Of a DNA stretch of 64,000 bases, positions 26,392 to 38,234 are shown in pieces. Positions within the stretch are counted from its first letter, which is position 1; each line of letters begins with the position of its first letter. The notes under the pieces are model-generated. The model saw only the letters and a list, made by a program, of their open reading frames with translations. It was not told where the DNA came from and did no database searches. The DNA is from Balanoglossus misakiensis (taxonomy: Eukaryota; Hemichordata): positions 11,036,001-11,100,000 of the forward strand of contig CM082578.2 of NCBI GenBank assembly GCA_040954595.2. The letters are read 5' to 3'. Position numbers and translations under genes: made by a program.

Positions 26392-27556
26392 TCGTGCAAG
26401 GCACGGGTCAGTCTTAAGGGCCATGTGTTTTCAGGAGCTGAGCAACTCAATTTTGAATTCCGTTACAATACAATGGACCCACGGAAAATTCTCCCCCAAA
26501 GTGGGTAGTTTACCTATTTCCCTTGAAACGGAACAGAGCGGAACACGCTTGATTTTTTCTTGAAGGCCCTGACACCAGTCATCGGAAAGTTTCCGCTGTC
26601 GACCTCGTTCAAGTCATAGCTATGTTATTATATACTTGAAAACTTCGTCGTCTTCCTTTGTAAGTCCCCTTAAGATAGATTTTTCGCTGAACACCCTGAA
26701 AGTTGCAAAGCAAATGAAGTAGAGTTAGCGACGCAAACACACAAAGCGGACTACACTAATGTTTTGCGCCCTCTGTCGACCAAAAATGTATTTTCTCCAA
26801 AAAAGTTACGGTCCACGACTCGAGCCCGTACGCTAGTTAAAAATTACACCCCCTGCCTCAGTGACACACGTACGTCTGTCGCGGAGACGCACAATAAGTC
26901 AGCAGCCGGGAGATGGTCCTCGACCCTCGCAGGTGCTCGAAATTAGTTGTGTGGTCACTTTGTAACAATTTACACGGCGGAGGAACGAAACAATAGATTA
27001 TGCAACAGGGCATTTTTCCATACGCCCCGTCCAAATTTCAGTCACCGGTGTTCACCATACCCGATAAGTTATTAACTCTCAATGCCGGCGCTCATTGCTA
27101 TTTTGTTGTAAAACATTGTGAAGATCTAAATTACGCTAGCTTCCGACTGAGAAAAGTTGACTTGATGTCATTCATAGCTAATGCGAGTGCTTTCTGCAAG
27201 TGACCCGATTTCACTAAGATATCGTTCTCATCAATGAATCAGTACTGTAGTGTTAAACATTTACAGTAAATTGGCCTCTCTCATAAGAAACAAAATGTAG
27301 AATGATTTTAGTTGGAATGTGGGCAAGACCTGTGACATACATTTTCCACGGGTTCTCACTTCTCAACTTTGCATACAGGTGGTTGGTTGCACGTCCGCTG
27401 CCCGATGACACGGAACAATGCAATGACTTCAAGTTCCACGCAATGCTACGCATACTACGATACTTACTTTGCAAAATGTTGTAGTCCACTGACATCGCAG
27501 GCCGCATCAATGACTGAACAAAGTACCTGGAATAACTATTCTCTCTGTCCGTTGAA

Positions 27557-27835
27557 TTAGCCGACCAGATATTTCAGCGCAATACCGAGTACAGCCAGTG
27601 AAACAGCGAGGATCTGAACGTTCCGGCTTCCTATCCGTTCGGAGAGGTCAACCGTGGCGTGGAGGACAGCAGCCAAGAGGCAGAGCGCAACCAATGCGCT
27701 GGCCAGTCCACCGACGTCGATTAAAAAAGCAACGATGATAAGAGCTAGTGTAACCTCGGATTTAAGCGCTTTCCCGTCGGCGATAGCGCCAATTACTCCG
27801 CCGAATATAGACGCCAAAATGACGAAGACCATCAT
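27557..27835 (-). CDS. Small multi-pass membrane protein, unrecognised
   Basis: From the first ATG this frame encodes 92 residues. A few codons upstream the frame runs into a TGA, so the ATG pair here is the likely start unless a 5' exon exists. The protein is strongly hydrophobic: about residues 1-19, then 27-60 (long enough for two helices), then 74-91, joined by short polar loops, and ends in LKYLVG. Three or four membrane helices with small residues are predicted. Base composition is richer in G and C than the surrounding spacer, as seen in the real exons of this window. I do not recognise the family, and it could be the last exon of a larger gene. Confidence 0.45.
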   Translation of the reverse strand: MMVFVILASIFGGVIGAIADGKALKSEVTLALIIVAFLIDVGGLASALVALCLLAAVLHATVDLSERIGSRNVQILAVSLAVLGIALKYLVG

Positions 27836-27868
27836 GGAGTCCGCGAGCTTCAGCCTGCATCTGCACAC

Positions 27869-29341
27869 AGGTCACACTCAGCTCGATCAGCTCCGTCGTT
27901 GGTCGAATGACGTCACGAACCTCCTTTTGCTGTTACGTAATGTAGTCCGAACTTTGAACTTTCATCAGATTGAAGCCAAAATACCAGCACGTGCCAGGTG
28001 GATGCATGTCATCCAGTAAATGTCACAGACATACGGCTGAAGGCGCAAGCTGTATACTTTTGGTATCGGTCTTTATGCGATATACAGATAATGAACGAGT
28101 GCACCGATAAGCTTATACCCGAGGGGGCGTAGTCGCGAGGGCCAGGGGGATGGGACAGTTTTTGTTATTATTGATTGATATAGTAAACAAAAATGTTTAT
28201 TTGTTATTTTGCTATTTATTGACATAATAAAATCGACTCGAAAGCACAAAACATAGCCAAACCACGTCCACAGTGCATACCCTAGTCTTACTGGCCGTGG
28301 AGGGCGCGTTTTTTTCTCGCTGGCGTGGGCGTGGATAGTCAGATATAACCTTGTCAGATATGATCGATTGTGTCCCCTTAAAAGTTACTTCCTCGTTCCT
28401 GTGGTCCGGGCAAACATTCTTCAGATGGTAGGGTACTCAACTTTCAGTACATTGTACACACGGGTGTACTGAACCACAGACCTTGGTCCACCAAACCGTG
28501 TCCACCACAGGTAATGTACTCCAGATTTTATCATTTTACGCTATTTTAGCGACAAGTAGTGAAAGTTCAAAAGTGTGAATACAATTATATTACAACTTCG
28601 CTCAGATTTCGTACATATCATATAGGCCTACCCTGGGGCGAGCGAGTTGTACATATTTCGCCCCAGGGTCTATGCGCAGAACGACAACAAAATTCACTAT
28701 GCCGTTTGAAGTGTGAGGCACAGATTTACTTAGCAGCCACTTATTCCTGGCGGTCGTCAATGTAATGGCGTTGGTGAAATAACTGAGTAAAGCACCGTTT
28801 CCACAATAAGCAACACAGCGCAGTGCGATTAGTAGGCCTACGGGAGAACAATGCACAATACACATCAAATATGTGATATATGATAATCGGGTTGTTGATT
28901 AACACCAAGAAATGATTCGCACGTGATGCTAAGACGTAGCTGACCAGGTCATGGCAGATCATGACGCATATATTGTCGCAGGCGCCTTTGAAAAGATGCC
29001 AAAGGTAATGGGTCAACCGTACGATCGATTGTCTTTGCGTTTTTATAACACTTATTTTTTTTTATACAAACCGGAGACCCTGACGTACATGTATTTGTGC
29101 ATACGATACAAGTCCTTTGGTTTACCACAGGAAAAAAGTTTTTCTCTTTGTCCGTTACTCTACAAATTTAAGACATATAGTGATAAAAGGAAACCCTTTT
29201 TGTGAGGGATCCCCACTTTGCATATTACCAAACCACCAAAAGCAGAAAAAACACCACTCACTTAACTTCATTAATTTTAAAATACACGTACGTGTTATAT
29301 TTTAGCATATTAAGGGCTGAGTTTTTATTATTATTTTGCAG
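27869..29341. other. Spacer before the plexin-like gene
   Basis: No coding exon recognised. It includes a GC-rich, repeat-looking patch around 28.11-28.35 kb and a perfect hairpin near 28.65 kb. The AG at 29340-29341 follows a T-rich tract and looks like a splice acceptor, so an untranslated first exon and the promoter of the plexin-like gene probably lie somewhere in or before this stretch. Confidence 0.45.
28630..28669. repeat. Perfect 12-base-arm hairpin
   Basis: ACCCTGGGGCGA at 28630-28641 is the exact reverse complement of 28658-28669, around a 16-base loop. The GC-rich stem would be stable as RNA or cruciform DNA. It could be a structured RNA, a termination or regulatory element, or the remnant of a small inverted-repeat transposon. 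Confidence 0.7.
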
Positions 29342-29355
29342 AGTTGGTGTATAAC

Positions 29356-32300
29356 ATGAACATGGCGCTTCCAACGATTCTTGTGATAATACTCACCATT
29401 TTCTCTGTGAAGTGCTACGCAAGTTCATTCATCGTGGCGAATTTCACAGATGATTATTCCCATGGGTTCAATCACCTGACAGTTCATGGGAATGGAAGTG
29501 TGTATCTTGGAGGTGTGAATAATGTCTATAAGTTGGACAGCAAGTTACAGTTACTGCATAATGTGTCAACTGGACCAGTAAATGATGCAACCAATGGGTG
29601 GACTGATGTTCATAACAAAATCCTTGCCATCAATTCAGTGGCTGACAATCTAGTGGTGTGTGGAAGTTACAAGGGATACTGTGAGATACGAAGTACAGCG
29701 GACCTGTCATACATAGATGGAAATGATCGGTATGTGGCAGCAGATACTGTTGAGGATTCCACTGTTGGACTTGTAGCTGGTGGTTATGATCAACAGATGT
29801 TGTATGTGGGAACTACGAGAACACAAACCGGATTTGGTTATCCATTTGTAAGTGGTCGACAACTTGGTGGCACAGGCTTATTTGATGTGATTGATGGTGC
29901 AACTCGAGTGCGCCCAGGGGTGGCAGCTGCAGACTTTAGAATTATATACAGGTTTGCGTTTTCCTATGGAAGGTTTACTTACTTCATAAACACCCAGCAG
30001 TCAGACCCAGATGTTGGAGATTCGGATCGCAAATCCAAAATTGCCAGAGTCTGTCAAGACAGAAGTTCTCATTATTATGAGTCATTTACTGAAGTCGCAC
30101 TGAAATGTACAGATGACAGTGATTACCTGATACAAGCGGCATACATCACCAGACCAGGTTCTGACTTAGTCAATGCATTGTCACTGGAAGATGGAGAAGA
30201 GGTTCTGTTCACAGTATTCACCAAACAAGACACAACATCTGTAGTGTGTATGTATAGAATGAAAACTATTGAAGATGCATTCACTGCAGCTCTAACTAAT
30301 TGTCTAAATGATAACAGAGGAAGCAGTTCACCATATACTGTCAAGTATCTGCTTCGCGGTACATGTGGTTCAACCATATCGGTGAGTAGAACGTGGGCAA
30401 GCAGCCCCACATCTTTAATCAAGTACCAATTTTATGTAGAAGAAAACATCTAAACGTTCATATGGATTACTACAGTAACTATCTAGAAACATATATTCAT
30501 GTAATAATTACATGGAAACGACTTAAGTGAATATGCATAACAACCAACAAGTAAATACAAACGCTTTGAATATTACCTCATATTTTGAATAGATGAAACT
30601 GATCGTGGAACACGAGTCTTTAAGCAGTTGTATGCGACCGATTTTGTCTAATTTTTATTTCAGTACTCGGCATCCCTGGAATGTTATACTGCAGGTTTTT
30701 ACACTTATGCAAGAGACGAGTCTCCTGTAACTGCTGTCGGAACAATGTACTCTGACACGTTTGTGACGTCAATAGCAGTAACTACTGTAGAGCGTCACAC
30801 AGTAGGTTATCTTGGCACGAACAACGGACTCGTGATGAAGGTAAGTAATAAATGATTTTAATGAAGTTGTCGTATTTTGGCACTTTTATTTTGTCACAAG
30901 CATTCCAATACTTGTCACATGAACTGGCCAAATTGTGTCGTTTATGTATGTCAACTCATGAGAACAGACAAACAGTTTTAGACGCCATATTCATTACTTG
31001 GTCAATTGTACTATATATAGTACTGTAAAATTTTGATAACGCGCATCTGCACTATACATATCTCCTTTACTGTTGTTTTATTTATTTGTGCAATTACTTT
31101 CAATATTGTTCGCATTGGTTTATATTTTTAACGATCTCGTTTTTGGAGCAACATCTTAGTTCGCAGTACATATGAATAAACTTTTCACCTTCGCGTTGCA
31201 ACTGTTATTTACACTATACCCGTTGACTTTAATAACTTACTCTTACTGTGTATTTCTTTCAGTTGCATCTTCTTGCAAATTCTGAGTCGAACACATACGA
31301 AGTTCTTGCCGTCGATGGCGAATTTCTTCGAATATTATCTGATATGGCATTTGACGTATCTAACGAACACATATACGTGTATTCTAGTAAAGTGGTGAGC
31401 ATGACGTCAAAATATCATATTACATGTAGTTGGATGCAATATTAATATACTTATACTTACTTATTTGATATGTTATACTTAAGAAAACAACATTATTCAT
31501 TGTACATGTATTATTTTATGCAGGTTCACAAGCTGAAGGTACAAACCTGCAGTCAAAACACAAGTTGTGAGGCTTGTTTTGCATCCCTGGATCCATACTG
31601 TGGATGGTGCACTTTGGAAAGAAGGTATGCACCCAGCCCGAACCTTTGTTACAGGACTGTGCATTTTGAGCAATGTCGATTTTGCTGCTGCTCGCATATC
31701 GTTCTAATGTTTCTGTTAGAAATTGCAAGATTCATACAGAGTTTGTATGTGTGCTACACCTGGAAACGGCAAACTGACATACAACCGCGGCTGTAGGTCT
31801 AATTACTTCTTGAATGTGACATCGCCGTAAAATTCCAATTGATGCTCACATGAATACAACAGAGATATCCGCGCTATTAACCTAAGCGATTTTGCACTAT
31901 CACAGGTGTTCTCTGTACTCTAACTGCTCACGTGCACATGAGACGTCAAGATGGCTAGATGTCTTCTCTGTTAACCCTTCCTGTGTAACCATATCTTCGA
32001 TTTCTCCCGCCGACAGTATTCCGATAACTCTTAGTCACCAGGTACGTTAAAAGATCCCTTCACTGAGATGGATCGGCAAATGTATCGTGTCTTATTCAAA
32101 TATATGTACTCCCCTTCTCACTACTGAAAATACTGACCCCTTTGAAGATGACAAAATAACTTACCCCCTTCTCCCCGCGCGCGAGTGAATTTGGTAAAAC
32201 ATGCATTTACTATTTACAACCGTTATTTCAATATTACGTGCTTTGACCTCTGTAAATCTTGTAGTAAACTTAGTTACAATGTTGGACTTTGTATCCGATA

Positions 32301-35300
32301 CGAACTCCTTAAAATGCTATGTGTATTTACTAGGCCTGTACACCCGGGGTCGTACACTGTTAATTATTCAAATGTTTATTACCATGCTTATTAAGAATAG
32401 TACCTGTTTTCTATCGTGTTTTTTTTCAGATTGATATTACTGTAGAAGAATTACCCGAATTGAATGTCCCCAATCAATACCAATGCAGCTTCGATGACAC
32501 GTTTATAGATATTGCTGAGAAGAATGGTGACGTATTAATTTGTGATACTCCACCAGTCGACCAAAGACCAGACATACCGACACAGAAAGGTAGGAAACAG
32601 TTGTTTATTACCACCACTCATGAAGTAATTGTACGGTTGTGTTTGAACTGCGTTAAAAGGTCCTCCATAACACTAAGAGTGCATAACTTAGTTGCTGTGT
32701 TGTTGGCGTGCAGTAAAAGCAAATACCATAAAATTGTATGAGCTCATGGATTTAGCCTGGACAAGAAGGATAACTGTGTCAAAAGCGTTCACCTCGGCTC
32801 CAACGGGTTTCGAGGAGTGACCAGAACTAGATTTGAGTTTTATAACATGATAGTCTGATTGCCAAAATGTGACATGAACAAAACATGCATAAATTTAGTC
32901 GACTAGGCAATTGTGGTCTACAAATGGAATTAACAGTAAATTATTCTTTACTTCAGTCTTCACTTTTACCAATGAAACCATTATAGAATGACAGAAAGCG
33001 ACTTTTTTTAATTTTCCATTGTCTTAATCATAACAACCTTACTTTTATGGTTGTATTTCAGATTTCGTGGCTGTTACTTTACAAATAGAAAGTACAGAAA
33101 CAAACGTGAGATTTGTTGACAGGAGTTTCTACTTTTACGACTGTTCTTCGCATTCCTCGTAAGTGTAATCTATTTGACTACAGAAAATTGTGTCGCGTCC
33201 AAGTGGTGATGCAAATTGTTACAGAATCACAATGTCCTCGTGCCAGGTATGAAAGGCATTGGTTCAAACACAGCGATATATATATAAAATAGCAACAGAG
33301 AAACAGAACCCAAATCATCCGTAACCCTAGATTACGTCCACGTTATACCTTGTAATTACTGACACGTCGATACATATATTTAGATGCAGTCAATGTGTAT
33401 CCAGCAACTGGGCCTGTAATTGGTGCGTCTATGAAAGCAGGTGTACACATTACCTGGATAGCTGTTCTGATGATGACCAATCATCTATCGTCGTTGGAAT
33501 AAATGTGAGTTTACAATAAGTCGCACGAATAGCAGCTTGAATATTTTGGCAAATCCTTGCAATATTGCCGATGTCACTATGTTTATTTTGAGCAGTTGAT
33601 TAGTTACTAAACATATATCAGGCGATTGAATTGTTGCGTAGAAAATTGCCGTAATTTAAAAAGAAAAGCAGTTGACTGGCGTTTCTCTTTTGCAGAATCC
33701 GCTCAACGTGAGCAACATCCGGGGACAGTCGTACTGTCCTCAGTTGATCGAACAAGGAGAAATGTTGATGCCGGTGGAAGTTGACAGAGAGATTGCGATT
33801 GAAACGCGGAATATCTATGAGTTGAAGGTTGGACATTCATGACTTTGACTTTCTAAAAGCCATCGTGATTATCAAAAAAACAGTGCAAGAATATTCATCA
33901 TTTAAGCTATTCATGATCCCTTGCAGAATTCCTTTTTATGAAAACCGGGGATAATTAGGAATCTCTAATGACACATCATTTGATTAATAATAACATGTTC
34001 ATCGATTTATGATTTTGTTACTTTTTACACTTATGTAAATATGACTTATTTTGACGAAATTACAATATATTGTTGCAGGATGGACAATCGGGATATGAAT
34101 GCATATTGACTGTTGAAGGAATACAACAAAGCACACCTGCCATAAGACACAACGACACATTGGTTACGTGTAACATGAGAACGGTAAGACTTATACAAGA
34201 AATGTCATGTGCGAAAATGAGGCTAAAGATTTGCTGATTATTTTGTTTGGGGGGGGGGGCTTTTCACACGCTGTGTATTCTTACTGAAAGTTATCTTTCT
34301 CTTTTTGTTTCATCAAGTATTCCTACAAGGCTTCAGTTCAAGAAATGGTTGTTGCCATATCTTTGAAGATGAATGGTAACTACATTGACGATATCCATGG
34401 AAATACGGGTAATCCTATATTCTCAGTCATTCTGTACTTCTAAATTTATGTCGCGTATATGTGTTGCAAGTAAACCTAACCGTGAATTCAAATGGACTAT
34501 TTGTATCCCAGTAGTCTGCAACACGTATACCACGCTATAAATTGTAATTTCCCTCAACAGTGACATTGTATGATTGCTCCGTGGGTCGCAGAGACTGCAG
34601 TCGCTGTCTGTCACAATCAGTCACCAGATTACCTTTGCAGTGTGGGTGGTGTAAAAGTAGCGGGACCTGTGAAGTTCGTGAGCTGTGCAACCCTCTTGAC
34701 TGGATGCCCTATGGAACGACTGAAAACTGCAATGATCCCGTTATAACTGAGGTTAGAAATTTATATTAAAATTTAGGAATTATTCTTAAGTGTGCCTATA
34801 TATCCACATATTATCGAGTGCAATAGGTCAAAGTGCAAAGGCATTGTAATTGGGTACACTCCTTTCTGTTTCTATTGACTTTCTTATTTTATTATAGTGT
34901 CCTTTCACACGGGAAAAATGGCATTTATCAATTTGGTTCATTCTGTTCAATTTTGACAGATTTGGCCAATGTCTGGCCCTTATGAAGGAGGAACGGACGT
35001 AATCATAAGTGGAACCGACATTGGAAAACAGCCCTCTGATATAATTCAAGTTAAAGTATCTGCTTTGCCATGCACAGTGATAGATGGGTCATACACTGTC
35101 TCTGAAAGGTATAACCATTTATTTAAATTTTGTGTAAGCCATGGGATATTGAGCGGTCCAAGGGCATAGTAACATTATCATCGATGCACGCTTGACAATG
35201 GTTAATTCGTAGAGGTTTAAAGGTCATACAATGCCTCTTGAAAATGATAAAATTGTGTTCGTTCTGTTCAGGTTTGAGTGTACAACTAGTACAAGTCCAA

Positions 35301-38234
35301 GCCCTTACGTGTCTGACAGAATTACAATTGATGTGCTTGCTAACGACCAGTCGACGAAAACAGCACAGAGTTCGCAGAGCTTCGTGTACCGGGTAATAAC
35401 GTTCTGATAACCTATACCAACCTTTACTTGTAGGAAAATCATTCTTTATAATTATATGTCATGGAAGAATGACCTGAAAGTATATATCAATGTAACCACA
35501 GATAAGACATGCATAATTTTATGCGCGTAGTATATAGTAGGCTCTCACATGAACTTTGAACGCAGACTCTGGCATTGAACAGTATGTATAAAGTTTATAG
35601 CAAACATAAATATTATACACATAAACATATGATCAAAAGAATTGCTCAACATATATTCTAACCCGTTCTGTGCATATACAGGACCCGGAAGTCTATGACT
35701 TCAACCCTAAACTTGGACCAAAGTCTGGTGGCACAATTGTAACAATTTCGGGAGAATATGTGAATGCTGGAAGATATATCACCGCAGATATCGACGCCTT
35801 TCCTTGCGTTATTGACAGGTCAATATGTTTACAGTTTCTATAGCTGACTGCTGTACATTACTGCTGAGTTATTATACGAAGTTGGGTCGATAACGCGTCG
35901 TATATGAGTGATGTGTACGTAATACATTTTATCGAGTTGCGGAGCCTTATTACACAGCGGCGTAATTCATGAGACACTTGCTGGGCGCATTGTGATAATG
36001 ACAGTGTATTCTTTTGGATCGTCACAGGCAAGAAGATGTTTTGAATGAAACCACTGTCCGTTGCCAAACTTTCGCGGGGAATGTGACACAGTCGGGCAGG
36101 CTGACCGTGTACTTTGACGGGTCTGGTCGTCGTGCGCCAGACAGTAAGACGTTCACCTATACAGATGATCCCGCAGTATTATCCCTACACCCCTTGAAAA
36201 GTATGACGAGGTCAGTTCATTTCAGTTCTGTTCTGTTCTGTTCAACCAATGAATCACAGCGAAAATGGTAAACTATCTGCATATAAAGAATATATAGTGG
36301 AAACATACACTTGTTTATGAACGATATTTACGTTCCTTTCGTAAAATTTTGCAGTGGTGGAAGGCAATTCAACGTTACTGGAACATTCTTCACATCGATA
36401 CAGGCGCCCCGAATGACAATCAACACAGCTAGTGGCGTATTCATGGGTGTAAGTAACGAGAGTTGTTGTGAAATTCAAATAAGATGGTAAAATGCTGTGG
36501 TTTATTGAATTAACTGAATGAGACTATGCCTATTTTGTCAAAGCAGATATCGGTCTGTTCGCATACACGTTCCTTTCCCCCAAATGTTTGTACAACATGG
36601 CGGTTGTTCACGAAATAAACAAGGCAGAAAGCAGAAAGTGTGTCAAGGACCCACAAGTAATATGAATGAACCGTCTTGGGGTTGCGTGGGTGAGGCGACG
36701 CTTCAGTAACTGTATATACTATCGATGTGCATTTGTTATGATTTGCTTACAGGATCCGTGCATAGTGCATTCATTCGAATCTATGCAGTGTCTGTCGCCG
36801 GATGTACGGATTCAAGACTCTTCGACTCTGAGGGCAGCAGACACTCCCACCACTGTTGGGTTCATCATGGACGCAGTGGAGGAACTGTTACAGCTTGAGT
36901 TTGATTTCGAAATTGTCAGTGATCCTGAATATTATCCGTTTGACGAAGACGATAATATACGGGAATATTCCGTTGCAATATCTCAGTTGGTAATCAAGGT
37001 ACCGATCATTTATTTTTTTGGAAAGTTCACATGGACCTTACGTTTACTAGAAATTTAGCTGGTATTAATGAGTTCATAGCAAATTTAGTAACAACACAGG
37101 CTTGTATTTTACGGGAATCGAACTAGTTCTTTTCCGGTGGTATTCACTTCTATAATGATATAAGAAAACTCCTTCCTTCTAAGAGATGTGTTAAATTAGT
37201 ACACCCGGATATTAATTACATATGTGCATAAAACAGAAGCAGAGACGTATGCCTTCGTTTGCTCAGTACGATTTCTTTTTCCTGTAGGGGAAAAAATTAA
37301 ACTTAGCGTCCACCGCCGGCGAAGTGCACGTTACTATCGGTCAAGAAGAATGCACTGTGGTGAGCTTATCGGACGTCCAACTAAATTGCGTTCCCCCGGA
37401 AAAGGAACCGGCAGGTGTCAATAAAACAGGAAGCCGAACTGACAACGGACTGCCTGAAGTCAGGGTGGGTATTGGTGTACATGTGATGGCATCGGTAATA
37501 TTAAGTCAACAACATAGAAACTGACCTTTTTATTAAAAGAGGGCGTCTATATTTATTAATTACCACTTTCATATTCCATTGTATATTGAAATATCATTAC
37601 GAGATTTGTTCTTTTTGACAGGTCGAAGTAGGAAATCTCTCATTCTTCATCGGCTACCTGAAGTACGCTAGGGCAGACCAAGGGTCAAACGCAGTCATCA
37701 TCGGCGTGACCGTTACACTATGTATCTTGCTTATTGGCATCATAATTGTGTTGATCGTATACTTCCAAAGGAGGGTGAAAAACATAGAGACACAAATTTC
37801 CGCGCGGAGGAAGTTTCTACAAACGTTAACCATTGACATGGATGTCAAAAAGCAAAGCGGTTAGTATTTGGATATTTTCATTTACCATTCCCCAAAATTA
37901 TTTCAAATCATGTCACAAATTATCAATGCATTGCCCCTTTTATCAACATTTTACCACTACCTCAGGAGTCGATCATCAACAAGAAGCAAGAGAACCCGAG
38001 ACAGAGGAAAACGGAGATCAAACGAGAGGGATGGGCGGGGAATTGGCGGCTGAAGACGTCAGTGATCAACAGTACCAAACGCTGCAGCCGGGAACACAAT
38101 CCGAGTACGCAAAACTGCAAATCGGTGACACACAGGGCCAACTGCAAACAGAACAAAAGCCGGGAGAGTATGAAGAATTGCGCCCCCATCAGCAGTCAAC
38201 GTACGCTAAGCTCCAACGTCGAGACGGACATTAA
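29356..38234 (+). CDS. Plexin-like receptor with a double-ITAM tail and no RasGAP
   Basis: Twenty-one coding exons join in one frame of 1,360 codons: 29356-30381, 30664-30840, 31263-31394, 31524-31624, 31906-32041, 32430-32589, 33062-33158, 33384-33504, 33696-33827, 34079-34183, 34318-34408, 34561-34751, 34960-35108, 35272-35392, 35682-35818, 36028-36210, 36355-36448, 36753-36998, 37288-37464, 37622-37859, 37966-38234. Domains: signal peptide (1-22), sema (about 24-445), PSI near 454-495, 603-645 and 765-815, IPT domains from about 824 to 1205, one membrane helix (about 1215-1240). GLPEVRVEVGN before the membrane is plexin-like. The cytoplasmic part is 120 residues; a normal plexin has about 600 with a split RasGAP. 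The last exon (1272-1360) is Q/E-rich with Y1308xxL, Y1319xxL, Y1340xxL and Y1351xxL in two pairs, each separated by seven residues, the ITAM layout. Likely a surface semaphorin-type receptor signalling through Src- and Syk-family kinases (inference). The donor after exon 9 is weak. Confidence 0.85.
38067..38219 (+). other. Two ITAM-like motifs in the plexin-like tail
   Basis: The first motif reads YQTLQPGTQSEYAKL and begins at base 38073. The second reads YEELRPHQQSTYAKL and ends at base 38213. Both fit YxxL-x(6-8)-YxxL with seven spacer residues, and acidic residues precede each. The second tyrosine of each pair also has serine at -2, so it fits the ITIM form SxYxxL as well. In ITAMs, Src kinases phosphorylate both tyrosines and tandem-SH2 Syk/ZAP70 kinases dock. 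Function here is inferred from the motif. Confidence 0.7.

Larger units (their letters stand above)
2018..27556. other. Gene-poor stretch of about 25 kb
   Basis: Mostly AT-rich, dense in stops in all frames, with no chain of splice-compatible exons that I can recognise. Open frames here are short, often begin at TTG or GTG, and resemble no family I know. It contains simple repeats, homopolymer C and G runs, many TACATGTA palindromes, and the individual sites listed separately. It could hold enhancers of the flanking GPCR or plexin-like gene, or very short or non-coding exons, none of which I can show. Confidence 0.5.
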
